Source: Sinorhizobium alkalisoli (GTDB lineage: Bacteria; Pseudomonadota; Alphaproteobacteria; Rhizobiales; Rhizobiaceae). Taken from it: 64,000 nucleotides of DNA. The stretch lies in the NCBI RefSeq assembly GCF_008932245.1, contig NZ_CP034910.1, positions 496,001-560,000 on the forward strand. Direction: 5' to 3'. Made by a program: the position numbers and the translations under genes. Of the stretch, positions 52,599 through 61,242 are shown in pieces. Numbering within the stretch: the stretch's first letter is position 1; each line of letters starts with the position of its first letter. The notes beneath the pieces are model-generated. The model made no database searches and had not been told where the DNA came from. It was given only the letters and a program-made list of their open reading frames with translations.

Positions 52599-52623
52599 AA
52601 CCTGAGTGCGCTGGATAGGTTCC
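52599..52623 (-). promoter_or_regulatory. RpoE2/EcfG-type promoter for the MgtC-family gene
   Basis: On the minus strand GGAAC (52623-52619), 18 bases, TT (52600-52599). It lies in the 135-base gap between atf and mgtC, pointing at mgtC. Confidence 0.6.
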
Positions 52624-52648
52624 AAGGGCTCGCCCGCATGCCCGCCCG

Positions 52649-54025
52649 TCAGCGGCCGAGGACGGAATGGATCGCATCGGCTGCTACCTCGACCACGATA
52701 TCGGCTTCTTCGCGCGTCAGGCAGAGCGGCGGGGCGAAACCGAGGATGTCGCCCTGCGGCATGGCACGGCCGAGGACGCCGCGCTCGGCGAGCGCCGTCG
52801 CCACCTGCGGCCCGATCTTGCGCCCCGGATCGAAGAACCTGCGATCGTCGCGATCCTCGACGAATTCGACCGCTGCCATTAGGCCGTCGCCGCGCACCTC
52901 GCCGACATGGGCGTGGTCGCCGACGGCCTTTTGCAGTTCGGATCGGAAATAGTCCCCGGTCGAACCCGCATTCTCGACGATGCCGAGCTCGTCGATCAGC
53001 TCGAGATTGGCAATACCGGCCGCGGCTGAGATCGGGTGCGCCGAATAGGTCCAGCCATGGCCTATGGGACCAAGCTCGTCCGAGCCCTTCACCAGCACCT
53101 GCCAGACGCCGTCGGAGACAATCGAGCCGGAAAGCGGCGCATAGGCCGAGGTCAGCCCCTTGGCAATGGTGATCAGGTCCGGCTTGATGCCATAGTGATC
53201 CGCGCCGAACATCGTGCCGAGGCGGCCGAAGCCGGTCACGACCTCGTCGGCGACAAGCAGGACATCGTATTTCCGGAGCACCGCCTGGATCTTCTGCCAA
53301 TAGCCTTTCGGCGGCGGCACGATGCCGCCGGTGCCGAGGATCGGCTCGCCGATGAACGCGGCGACCGTATCCGGCCCTTCCGCGACGATCATCTCCTCGA
53401 GCTTATCGGCGCAATATTGCGAGAACTGCTCTTCGCTCATCGCGCGATCGGGACGGCGGAAATAATAGGGGGCCTCCGTGTGCAGGATCGGCGCACGCGG
53501 CAGATCGAAGGCGTTGTGGAAGAGGTGCAGGCCTGTCAGCGAGCCGGTCATCACGCCCGAGCCGTGATAGCCGCGCCAGCGCGAGATGATCTTCTTTTTT
53601 TCCGGCCGGCCCAGAATATTGTTGTAGTACCAGATGAGCTTGATGTTGGTCTCGTTGGCGTCCGAGCCGGAAAGCCCGAAATAGACGCGGGACATCCCTT
53701 CCGGGGCCCGCTCGATGATCATCTTGGAAAGCCGGATCGAGGCTTCCGTGCCGTGGCCGACATAGGCGTGATAATAAGCGAGATTCTTTGCCTGTTCGGC
53801 AATCGCCTCGGCAATCTTCTGGCGGCCATAGCCGACATTGACACAGTAGAGGCCGGCAAAAGCATCGAGGCTACGCTTGCCGGCAATATCGGTGATGTAG
53901 ACGCCTTCGCCGCCAGCGATCACGCGGCTTGCACTCTCGCCGCGCGCGTGCATGCCCATATGGGTGGAGGGATGGAAAAAGTGGTCGCGGTCCCAGGCGG
54001 TGAGTTCATTGCTTCTTTCGAGCAT
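52649..54025 (-). CDS. atf: Class III aminotransferase of ectoine catabolism (diaminobutyrate transaminase type)
   Basis: A 458-residue PLP enzyme: FGLSGSDANETNIKL, RWRGYHGSG, LLVADEVVTGFGRLG and the PLP lysine in ITIAKGLTSAYAPLSG. In ectoine catabolism it converts L-2,4-diaminobutyrate to aspartate semialdehyde (DoeD). It lies 18 bases after ssd on the same strand, and next to asnC and enuR, matching the asnC–ssd–atf order found in Ruegeria pomeroyi. Confidence 0.82.
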   Translation of the reverse strand: MLERSNELTAWDRDHFFHPSTHMGMHARGESASRVIAGGEGVYITDIAGKRSLDAFAGLYCVNVGYGRQKIAEAIAEQAKNLAYYHAYVGHGTEASIRLSKMIIERAPEGMSRVYFGLSGSDANETNIKLIWYYNNILGRPEKKKIISRWRGYHGSGVMTGSLTGLHLFHNAFDLPRAPILHTEAPYYFRRPDRAMSEEQFSQYCADKLEEMIVAEGPDTVAAFIGEPILGTGGIVPPPKGYWQKIQAVLRKYDVLLVADEVVTGFGRLGTMFGADHYGIKPDLITIAKGLTSAYAPLSGSIVSDGVWQVLVKGSDELGPIGHGWTYSAHPISAAAGIANLELIDELGIVENAGSTGDYFRSELQKAVGDHAHVGEVRGDGLMAAVEFVEDRDDRRFFDPGRKIGPQVATALAERGVLGRAMPQGDILGFAPPLCLTREEADIVVEVAADAIHSVLGR

Positions 54026-54043
54026 TGGTCTTTCCTTTCGCGG

Positions 54044-55540
54044 TCAGGCAGCGGTGTCGATGCAGAGATATTTGAGCTCGGTGAAGGCCTCCATGCCGTG
54101 GCGCGAGCCCTCCCGGCTGAGACCGGACTGCTTCCAGCCACCGAAGGGGATCGGTCCGCCGGTGATCTTCACCCGATTGACCGCGACCATGCCGTATTCC
54201 AACGCCCGGGCGAGCCGCAGCTGGCGGGCGCCGTTTTCGGTGACGACATAGGCGACGAGCCCGTACTCGGTGTCGTTGGCGCGGTCGATCACTTCGTCCT
54301 CGCTGTCGAAGCCGGCGATCGCCGCGACCGGGCCGAACGTCTCCTCGCGCATGATGAGAGCCTCGTCAGGCACGTCGGCCAGCAGCGTCGGTTGGAAGAA
54401 CAGCGACCCTGCCGGGTGGCGCCTGCCGCCGGCGACGAGCCTGGCGCCCCGCTTCAAGGCGTCGGCCACGTGCTCTTCGACCTTGGCGATGGCCCGCGCA
54501 TGCATCAGGGGTCCAATGTCGGTGCCGGGCTCGAGGCCGGGGCCCGTCTTCAGGCGCGCGATCCGCGCTGCGAAAGCCTCCTCAAAGGCGTTGAGGATCG
54601 GTCGTTCGACGTAGATGCGATTGGCTGCGAGACAGTCCTGCCCGGAGGTCGCGAACTTCGCCGCGACCGCAATGTCGGCTGCCTTCCCGACATCGGCGTC
54701 GGCAAAGACGATCAGCGGGGCCTGGCCGCCGAGCTCCATCACCAGCCGCTTCATCGTCGGCGCGGAGCTCGCCGCGATGAGCCGACCGATCTCAGTCGAC
54801 CCGGTGAAGCTCATCGCGCGGACGCGGGCGTCTTCGCACATGTGCCCGACGACGGTCGACGCCTTTCCCGGAACGACATTGAATACGCCCGGCGGGAGAC
54901 CGGCGCGTTCGCCGAGTTCGGCAAGGGCCAGAGCCGAAAGAGGCGTTTCGGAAGAGGGGTGCGCAATGACGGTGCAACCGGCCGCAAGTGCGGCAGCCGC
55001 CTTGCGGGTGACCATGGCGGAGGGAAAGTTCCAGGGCGTGACGATGCCGACGACGCCAAGCGCTTCGCGGCGCACGATCATCTCCGCGCCCGGCAGATGG
55101 CTCGTCACGCTTTCGGCGTTGAGACGCTTGCCTTCCTCGGCATACCACTCGATGAACGAGGCGGCGTAGTCGATTTCGCCACGCGATTCCGCAAGCGGCT
55201 TGCCCTGCTCCAGCGTCATCAGCAGGGCAAGGTCCTCCTTGGCGGCAAGCATCAGTTCGTACCACTTGCGCAGAATGGCGGCCCGTGCTTGCGGCAGCAT
55301 GCTGCGCCATGCGGGGAATGCCTTGGCAGCGGCATCGATGGCCTCGGCCGTCTGGGCCTCATCGACCGAAGCGACGAAGGCGAGCGCCGCGCCGCTGGCC
55401 GGATCGTCCACTTCGATACACTTGCCGTCGCGTCCGCCAACCCAACGGCCGCCGACATAGGCGAGCTCGCGCAGCAATTGCCGGTCGTTCAGCTGCTTCA
55501 GGGCTTCGTGAAACGCGGTTCGGGCAAAGACTGCGGTCAT
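54044..55540 (-). CDS. ssd: Semialdehyde dehydrogenase of ectoine catabolism
   Basis: A 498-residue aldehyde dehydrogenase: TPWNFP (169-173), Glu269 in MELGG and catalytic Cys303 in SGQDCLAAN. In ectoine breakdown (DoeC) it oxidises aspartate semialdehyde to aspartate; succinate semialdehyde is an alternative substrate by resemblance to GabD. The usual Lys of the KPSE motif, which contacts the nucleotide, reads His194 (AHPSSETP). ATG at 55540 follows GAGGAG. Confidence 0.85.
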   Translation of the reverse strand: MTAVFARTAFHEALKQLNDRQLLRELAYVGGRWVGGRDGKCIEVDDPASGAALAFVASVDEAQTAEAIDAAAKAFPAWRSMLPQARAAILRKWYELMLAAKEDLALLMTLEQGKPLAESRGEIDYAASFIEWYAEEGKRLNAESVTSHLPGAEMIVRREALGVVGIVTPWNFPSAMVTRKAAAALAAGCTVIAHPSSETPLSALALAELGERAGLPPGVFNVVPGKASTVVGHMCEDARVRAMSFTGSTEIGRLIAASSAPTMKRLVMELGGQAPLIVFADADVGKAADIAVAAKFATSGQDCLAANRIYVERPILNAFEEAFAARIARLKTGPGLEPGTDIGPLMHARAIAKVEEHVADALKRGARLVAGGRRHPAGSLFFQPTLLADVPDEALIMREETFGPVAAIAGFDSEDEVIDRANDTEYGLVAYVVTENGARQLRLARALEYGMVAVNRVKITGGPIPFGGWKQSGLSREGSRHGMEAFTELKYLCIDTAA

Positions 55541-55690
55541 GGCGGGTCTCCTCGGTCTGGTCTCCACAAGTTTGCCAGCCTTGCCGCGAGAGATTGACCA
55601 AACACCCGCTGCGTGCCGGAGACTTTGACCAAAGTAGCGGCGGTCGCGAGAGAGATTGTCTCCGCGTCCAGGAAAATCGCTTCAGGTTGT

Positions 55691-55715
55691 GGAACAGAAG
55701 CTCTCCTCGGCCGTT
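55691..55715 (+). promoter_or_regulatory. RpoE2/EcfG-type promoter for the 71-residue ORF
   Basis: GGAAC at 55691-55695, 18 bases, TT at 55714-55715, 42 bases before the ATG at 55757. It is a strong argument that the small ORF is a gene. Confidence 0.65.
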
Positions 55716-55756
55716 GTGCGAAACACGTCTCCGCGTGAACGAGGGAGGATTGCGCC

Positions 55757-55972
55757 ATGAATCCGTCATCGCCCCATCGCCCCGCCGCCACGGCTGATGA
55801 GCACATCCTGACCGTGCAGGAGGCGCTGGAGCCGCTGTATGTCGAGCTAGAGCAAGAGGTGGAAGCCGCGCTCATCGAGGCGGCGATTTCCGCCGGCTGG
55901 TCCGCCGACGAAGCGCTCGAGGCGATCGACGAATTGAAGCGGCACGACATTTTGGACGATCACACAAGCTAG
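55757..55972 (+). CDS. Small acidic protein of unknown function inside the ectoine locus
   Basis: A 71-residue, strongly acidic and helical protein (VELEQEVEAALIEAAISAGWSADEALEAIDEL resembles a short UBA-like helix pair). No family recognised. It is on the opposite strand to ssd and the Lrp/AsnC-type gene that flank it. It has GGGAGGA before its ATG and a GGAAC-N18-TT promoter pattern 42 bases upstream. It may be a general stress protein placed here because of osmotic stress biology; function unknown. Confidence 0.7.
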   Translation: MNPSSPHRPAATADEHILTVQEALEPLYVELEQEVEAALIEAAISAGWSADEALEAIDELKRHDILDDHTS

Positions 55973-56020
55973 CGCAAAGAGGCCCCGGGGTCATCGGCGG
56001 GCTGCCTGCCTCCATCCTTT

Positions 56021-56503
56021 TCAATTCACCTGAGGCAAGAGCGAGTCGAGCGGCAGCACGGCCTCTTCCTTGACCGTTTTGGTGACGATGTAGGTGAAAT
56101 AGCGGTCGATGCCGATGTCCCGGCCGAGCAGCTCGTCGACAAGTCGCTGATAAGCATCGATGTCGGCCGTCACCACCTTGAGCATATAGTCCACCCCGCC
56201 GCCGACCGACCAACAGGCGACGATCTCGGGAGTGGAGGCGATCGCGCGCTCGAAGCGGTCGAAATCCGCCTGGCGATGGTTGCCCAGCGTCACCTCGACG
56301 AAGACGCTCGCAACCGGTGCAACACGGCGGAGCGCCAGCCGGGCGTGATAACCGGTGACGATGCCGGCCTTTTCGAGCTTCCTGAGCCGCACCCAGCACG
56401 GTGTCGGCGACAGCCCGGCTTTCTCGGCGAGCGCCAGCTTGGTAATGCGCCCATCGGCCTGAATCGCCTCCAGGATGCGCAGATCGATGGCGTCGAGTTT
56501 CAT
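56021..56503 (-). CDS. Lrp/AsnC-family regulator of the ectoine locus
   Basis: A 160-residue protein: HTH (about 1-60; ITKLALAEKAGLSPTPCWVRLRKLEKAGIVTGY) and an AsnC ligand-binding domain (about 65-150; ACWSVGGGVDYMLKVVTADIDAYQ). It corresponds to the AsnC/DoeX regulator linked to ectoine catabolic genes. It is divergent from enuR. ATG at 56503 matches the family; an upstream TTG is possible. It may control ssd/atf as well as itself. Confidence 0.83.
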   Translation of the reverse strand: MKLDAIDLRILEAIQADGRITKLALAEKAGLSPTPCWVRLRKLEKAGIVTGYHARLALRRVAPVASVFVEVTLGNHRQADFDRFERAIASTPEIVACWSVGGGVDYMLKVVTADIDAYQRLVDELLGRDIGIDRYFTYIVTKTVKEEAVLPLDSLLPQVN

Positions 56504-56598
56504 TGGCTGGCTTTCGAGGCTTGATTGTTCAAGTGACAAGTCGAGAAAAGAGATTGGAGTCTCACTTTTGCATTGTCAATTGAGATGAATTTTATCAG

Positions 56599-56613
56599 TG
56601 TCAAATCATGACA
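56599..56613. promoter_or_regulatory. Inverted repeat over the enuR start codon, candidate EnuR or AsnC operator
   Basis: TGTCA (56599-56603) and TGACA (56609-56613) flank a five-base spacer that overlaps the ATG of enuR. Binding here would block its own translation start and transcription. A related half site recurs upstream of ehuA. Confidence 0.45.
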
Positions 56614-57993
56614 AGTTGGACCCCCGACATCACGCTCCTCAGCCGTCCGGCCTATCTCTCTTTGGCCGACCAATTCTCCCGCGCCATTCAGGAGGGCAAA
56701 CTTCAGACCGGGGCGCGCCTGCCTACGCATCGAAAGCTCGCGGAGGAGCTGCAGCTCTCGGTACAAACGGTAAGCCGCGCCTATGAGGAGCTTATCCGCC
56801 GGGGTCTCGTCACGGGCGAAGTCGGCCGCGGCAGCTTCGTTCAGACGAGCCCGCGCGAGCCGGACCCTCCCTATCTGCCGGAGCGCCTCGGCGAATTGAT
56901 CGATCTTTCGATCCTCAAGCCTGTCTGCGAGCAGCTTCATCTTGAAAAGCTGCGTCAGGCCTTTGCCTGGCTCGCGGAGAACCTTCCCGCCAGTTCGGCA
57001 CTGTCCTTCCGGCCGAACATGGTGTTCCCGCGTCACCGCAATGTCGCCGCCGAGTGGCTGTCACGCTGTGGGCTCGCCGTGTCACCGCTCAATGTCAATC
57101 TTACCAACGGTGCGACCTCGGCGATGACCGTGGCGCTGATGAGCGTCGCCCCGCCGGGTTCGACGGTTGCGACGGAAGCCGTCAGCCATCACACGCTCGT
57201 GCCGCTTTCCAGCTATCTCGGCATTCACCTACAGGGCCTGGCGATCGACGACGACGGCATGATTCCGGATGCATTGGACGAGGCCTGCCGCAAAGGCGTC
57301 GTGCGTGCCGTGTTCCTGCAGCCGTCGGTGATCAATCCGACCGCGACCCTGATGAGTGCCGAACGGCGGGGCGCGCTCGCAGAGGTGGCGCGACGGCACG
57401 ACGTCGCGATCATCGAAAACGACATCCTGGGCCCCCTGGTGGAAGGCCGGTTGCCGCCGGTGGCGGCCCTCGCGCCGGAGCGAACCCTTTATGTCACCAG
57501 CTTCACCAAGATTACGGTGCCGGGTTTGAGGATCGGCTATCTCGTGGCGCCGGACCGCTACGTCGCGGCCGTCGCCAACCGGCATCTCGTGTCGAGCTGG
57601 ATGGCCACGCCCTCGATTGCGGAGATCGCAATGCGCTGGGTGAGCGACGGCACGGCGCTCGAGCTCGTGAATTGGCAGCGCCGCGCACTCGCCGCGCGCC
57701 AGCGGATTGCCGCGCAGGCGCTTGCCGGGCTTGCCTATCGCAGCCACCCCCAAAGCCTCCATGCCTGGTTGCCGCTGCCCGAGGGGCATCAGGAAGATGC
57801 CTTCGTCTCACAGGCGCGGCTGCGCGGGGTGGCGATCGCCCCGGGCGCTTCTTTCCGCACGGCCGATAGCGGTTGGCGCCCGGCGGTGCGGATATCGCTC
57901 GGTTCGACGACGGAAGAGGAGCTCAAGACGGGGCTCGGTACCGTCGCCTCCCTGGCACTGGGCGATCCGGAGGCGCTATTGCTGGCGATCTGA
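56608..57993 (+). CDS. enuR: MocR/GntR-type regulator of ectoine catabolism
   Basis: A 461-residue protein: GntR wHTH (about 12-80; LPTHRKLAEELQLSVQTVSRAYEEL) and an aminotransferase-like domain (about 95-455) with the PLP lysine Lys301 in TSFTKITVPGLRIGY, aligned with Lys302 of Ruegeria EnuR. That protein binds alpha-acetyl-diaminobutyrate through PLP and derepresses the ectoine genes. The neighbours ehu, eut, ssd and atf support the name. The start is not backed by a clear ribosome-binding site. Confidence 0.87.
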   Translation: MTSWTPDITLLSRPAYLSLADQFSRAIQEGKLQTGARLPTHRKLAEELQLSVQTVSRAYEELIRRGLVTGEVGRGSFVQTSPREPDPPYLPERLGELIDLSILKPVCEQLHLEKLRQAFAWLAENLPASSALSFRPNMVFPRHRNVAAEWLSRCGLAVSPLNVNLTNGATSAMTVALMSVAPPGSTVATEAVSHHTLVPLSSYLGIHLQGLAIDDDGMIPDALDEACRKGVVRAVFLQPSVINPTATLMSAERRGALAEVARRHDVAIIENDILGPLVEGRLPPVAALAPERTLYVTSFTKITVPGLRIGYLVAPDRYVAAVANRHLVSSWMATPSIAEIAMRWVSDGTALELVNWQRRALAARQRIAAQALAGLAYRSHPQSLHAWLPLPEGHQEDAFVSQARLRGVAIAPGASFRTADSGWRPAVRISLGSTTEEELKTGLGTVASLALGDPEALLLAI

Positions 57994-58028
57994 GTGGGAT
58001 TGCGAGATTTCTGGCTCTGCCAGCGCAA

Positions 58029-58061
58029 TTGTCATGATATTATTATTGGGATTGACATGAT
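58029..58061. promoter_or_regulatory. Direct repeat upstream of ehuA, candidate EnuR operator and promoter
   Basis: TTGTCATGAT (58029-58038) and TTGACATGAT (58052-58061) are direct repeats with a 23-base period, in an AT-rich gap. MocR regulators often bind such direct repeats. TTGACA inside the second copy could be a -35 element, but the -10 is weak. Confidence 0.5.
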
Positions 58062-58109
58062 TTCGGATGCGTCCCATCGTTAGCGCGTGAATGCCTCGGA
58101 GGGACACGC

Positions 58110-58895
58110 ATGACCGAGCCGATCATCCGCATCGACAACATCGTCAAGAGATACGGTCCTCTGACCGTTCTCGACGGCCTGTCGATGGAGGTGATGCCGG
58201 GGGAGAAGCTTGCGCTGATCGGCCCGTCGGGCTCGGGCAAGACGACAATCCTTCGCATCCTGATGACCCTGGAGACGATCAGCGAGGGCTTCATCCAGAT
58301 CGATGGCGAGCAGCTCTACCACATGAAAAAGGCGGGAAGCCTCGTTCCGGCCGACGAGCGGCATCTGCACAGGATGCGCGAGAAGATCGGCATGGTCTTC
58401 CAGCACTTCAACCTGTTCCCCCACAAATGCGTGCTCGACAACATTACCCTGGCGCCGATGCTGACCAAGGGCATGGACCGGGCGGCCGCCGAAAAGCGGG
58501 GGATGGAGCTTCTCGACATGGTCGGCCTCGCCGATAAGGCGAAAAGCATGCCGGCGCAGCTTTCCGGCGGCCAGAAACAGCGCGTGGCGATTGCCCGGGC
58601 GCTGGCGCTCTCCCCGAAGATCATGCTGTTCGACGAGGTGACCTCGGCGCTTGATCCCGAACTTGTCGAGGAAGTGCTGAGCGTCATGCGCAAGCTTGCC
58701 GCCGAGACGGACATGACCATGCTGCTCGTCACGCACGAAATGGGCTTTGCCCATGATTTCGCCGACCGGGTGCTGTTCTTCGACCGCGGCAAGATCGTCG
58801 AGGAGGGGAAGCCTGGGGACATCTTCCGGCACCCGAAACAGGAACGCACGCAGATCTTCCTGCGCAAGATCATAGCGGCAGGGCACCGCGTCTAA
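58110..58895 (+). CDS. ehuA: Ectoine/hydroxyectoine ABC transporter ATPase
   Basis: A 261-residue polar-amino-acid-type ATPase: Walker [11 protein letters not shown]-loop [10 protein letters not shown], signature LSGGQKQR, Walker [10 protein letters not shown] and H-loop VTHE. It powers uptake by EhuBCD. First gene of the ehuABCD–eut operon. Confidence 0.9.
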   Translation: MTEPIIRIDNIVKRYGPLTVLDGLSMEVMPGEKLALIGPSGSGKTTILRILMTLETISEGFIQIDGEQLYHMKKAGSLVPADERHLHRMREKIGMVFQHFNLFPHKCVLDNITLAPMLTKGMDRAAAEKRGMELLDMVGLADKAKSMPAQLSGGQKQRVAIARALALSPKIMLFDEVTSALDPELVEEVLSVMRKLAAETDMTMLLVTHEMGFAHDFADRVLFFDRGKIVEEGKPGDIFRHPKQERTQIFLRKIIAAGHRV

Positions 58896-58959
58896 GCCTG
58901 AAGGCGCCGACATTGCCTCAGACAAAAACATCGAGAGAACAACAGAGGAGTTGGGAACC

Positions 58960-59811
58960 ATGAAACTGAGAGACTTGATGGCAATGGCGGCAGGGGCCAC
59001 CGCGCTGATGGCAGTGGCCGCGGCTGCGCCGGCCGCAGCGGACGAAACCAAACTGGAGGAACTCAAGGAACAGGGATTTGCGCGCGTGGCGATCGCGAAC
59101 GAACCGCCTTTCACGGCAGTCGGTGCCGACGGCAAGGTCTCCGGTGCAGCGCCCGACGTCGCCCGCGAAATCTTCAAGCGCCTCGGCGTTCCGGAAATCG
59201 TCGCTTCGATCTCCGAATACGGCGCGATGATCCCGGGACTCCAGGCCGGACGCCATGACGCGATCACCGCCGGTCTCTTCATGAAGCCGGAGCGTTGCGC
59301 GGCGGTTGCCTATTCCGAGCCGATCCTGTGCGATGCCGAGGCCTTTGCGCTCAAGAAGGGCAACCCGCTGGGACTGAAAAGCTACAAGGACATCGCCGAC
59401 AACCCGGATGCGAAGATCGGCGCGCCGGGCGGCGGCACCGAAGAAAAACTGGCGCTCGAAGCCGGCGTGCCGCGCGATCGCGTCATCGTCGTGCCGGACG
59501 GTCAAAGTGGGATGAAAATGCTGCAGGACGGTCGCATCGACGTCTATTCGTTGCCGGTGCTCTCGATCAACGACCTCATCTCGAAGGCGAACGATCCTAA
59601 TCTCGAAGTCGTAGCGCCCGTCGAGGGTGCCCCGGTTTATTGCGATGGCGCCGCCTTCAGGAAAGGCGACGAGGCCTTGCGCGACGCCTTCGACGTCGAG
59701 CTCGCCAAGATGAAGGAGTCGGGCGAGTTCGCCAAGATCATCGAGCCCTACGGCTTCTCGGCCAAGGCCGCGATGTCGACGTCTCGCGAAAAGCTCTGCT
59801 CCGCACAGTAA
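58960..59811 (+). CDS. ehuB: Ectoine/hydroxyectoine-binding periplasmic protein
   Basis: A 283-residue binding protein with a signal peptide (cleavage near residue 28, AAADET). It keeps the ligand residues of EhuB that I recall from its structure: Glu and Phe in NEPPFTA, Tyr in SEYGAM, and Phe and Arg in GLFMKPER. The length equals S. meliloti EhuB. ATG at 58960 follows GAGGAG; a TTG at 58951 is the other in-frame start. A hairpin follows the gene. Confidence 0.9.
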   Translation: MKLRDLMAMAAGATALMAVAAAAPAAADETKLEELKEQGFARVAIANEPPFTAVGADGKVSGAAPDVAREIFKRLGVPEIVASISEYGAMIPGLQAGRHDAITAGLFMKPERCAAVAYSEPILCDAEAFALKKGNPLGLKSYKDIADNPDAKIGAPGGGTEEKLALEAGVPRDRVIVVPDGQSGMKMLQDGRIDVYSLPVLSINDLISKANDPNLEVVAPVEGAPVYCDGAAFRKGDEALRDAFDVELAKMKESGEFAKIIEPYGFSAKAAMSTSREKLCSAQ

Positions 59812-59834
59812 GCCTGAGCGCCACCGCTTCCAAT

Positions 59835-59864
59835 GCCTTTCCGCCGGTTTGCCGGCGGGAAGGC
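59835..59864 (+). other. Hairpin between ehuB and ehuC
   Basis: A 13-bp stem with one G-T wobble and a four-base loop (arms at 59835-59847 and 59852-59864). It lacks a U-tract. Such hairpins behind binding-protein genes usually protect the upstream mRNA and allow more EhuB than permease; that role is inferred. Confidence 0.5.
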
Positions 59865-59917
59865 GGCAGCGGCCGGCCGCATGAACGAGCCGAATTCTCA
59901 GGGGAAACGACACGGGT

Positions 59918-60577
59918 ATGATCGACTGGTCCGGCTATATCGGATTGATCCTGCAAGGCGCGTGGGTGACCGTTGAGCTCACCCTGATGGGCTCGGCGCT
60001 GGCCGTCGTCGCCGCCTTTGCGGCAGGCCTCGGGCGCGTCAGCCGTTTCGGGGCGGTACGCGCGCTAGCCACGGTCTATATCGAGTTCTTCCGCGGCACC
60101 TCGATTTTCGTTCAGCTCTTCTGGGCGTATTTCGTGCTGCCCTTCGTCGGCATCACGCTGACGCCGCTGCAGGCAGGCGTGCTCGCGCTGGGCTTGAATG
60201 TCGGCGCCTATGGTGCGGAAGTGGTGCGGGGCGCGGTGAAGGCGATCGGCCGCGAGCAACGGGAAGCCTGCGTCGCGCTCAATCTCACGCGCTATCAAGC
60301 GATGCGCCACATCATCCTGCCGCAGGCATTGCCGCTGATGCTGCCGACCTTCGGCAACAACGCCATCGAGCTCTTGAAGGGGACCGCCGTCGTCTCGCTG
60401 ATCTCTCTTACCGATATGACGTTTCAGGCCCAGGTGGTCCGGGCGCAAACGGGCAGCACGCTGATCCCGTTCGCCACGATCCTGGTGCTTTACTTCATCA
60501 TGGCCTGGCTGATCTCGCTCGGCATGCGCTGGCTGGAGCGGCGCGTGACCCGTGGCCTCGATGGCGTGAGGGTTTGA
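59918..60577 (+). CDS. ehuC: Ectoine ABC transporter permease
   Basis: A 219-residue membrane protein with five predicted helices and the amino-acid-permease loop EACVALNLTRYQAMRHIILPQALP. It forms the channel with EhuD. It overlaps ehuD by four bases. Confidence 0.88.
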   Translation: MIDWSGYIGLILQGAWVTVELTLMGSALAVVAAFAAGLGRVSRFGAVRALATVYIEFFRGTSIFVQLFWAYFVLPFVGITLTPLQAGVLALGLNVGAYGAEVVRGAVKAIGREQREACVALNLTRYQAMRHIILPQALPLMLPTFGNNAIELLKGTAVVSLISLTDMTFQAQVVRAQTGSTLIPFATILVLYFIMAWLISLGMRWLERRVTRGLDGVRV

Positions 60578-61242
60578 CCATGGAATGGGACTGGGAATTC
60601 GTTCGCCAGATCATGCCGACCCTCATCGAGGGACTGAAGATCACCATCCTCGCCACCGTTCTCGGCGCCGGCGTCGCCGCGGCGATCGGCCTCGTCTTCG
60701 CCATCCTGCGCATGGTGGCGCCGGCGCCGATCGCGCGGGCGACGAGTTTTGCGGTGGAGTTTATCCGCGGCACGCCCTTGCTCGTGCAACTCTACTTCAT
60801 CTTCTACGTGCTGCCGGATGTCGGCATCCGTCTGCCTGCCCTCGTCGCCGGCGTCATCGGCCTCGGCATCCACTACGGCACCTATGCCGCCGAAGTTTAT
60901 CGCGCCGGCATCGAGAATGTTCCGCGCGGGCAATGGGAGGCCGCCAAGGCGACGAACCTCACGGCGCGCCAGACCTGGATTCATGTGATCCTGCCGCAGG
61001 CGATCCCGCCGATGATCCCGGCGCTCGCTAACTATCTGATCGCCATGTTCAAGGAGACGCCGCTGCTTTCGGCAATCACGGTGCTCGAACTCATGAACCA
61101 GGCAAAGAGCATCGCCAACAGCAACTACCGCTATATCGAACCGATGACGCTGGTCGGCGTGTTCTTCCTGATCATGAGCCTTATTTCGGTCTTCTTCCTG
61201 CGTTGGCTGGAAGAGCGCTACGCCCGGGTGGACGAACGCTGA
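60574..61242 (+). CDS. ehuD: Ectoine ABC transporter permease
   Basis: A 222-residue membrane protein with five predicted helices and the loop WEAAKATNLTARQTWIHVILPQAIP. It pairs with EhuC. Its TGA overlaps the eutA ATG by one base, so transport and catabolism are translated together. Confidence 0.88.
   Translation: MTMEWDWEFVRQIMPTLIEGLKITILATVLGAGVAAAIGLVFAILRMVAPAPIARATSFAVEFIRGTPLLVQLYFIFYVLPDVGIRLPALVAGVIGLGIHYGTYAAEVYRAGIENVPRGQWEAAKATNLTARQTWIHVILPQAIPPMIPALANYLIAMFKETPLLSAITVLELMNQAKSIANSNYRYIEPMTLVGVFFLIMSLISVFFLRWLEERYARVDER

Noticed and set aside
53036..55597. An 853-codon open frame on the plus strand across atf and ssd
   Set aside because: It is antisense to two recognised enzymes and reads as low-complexity Arg/Asp/His-rich sequence.
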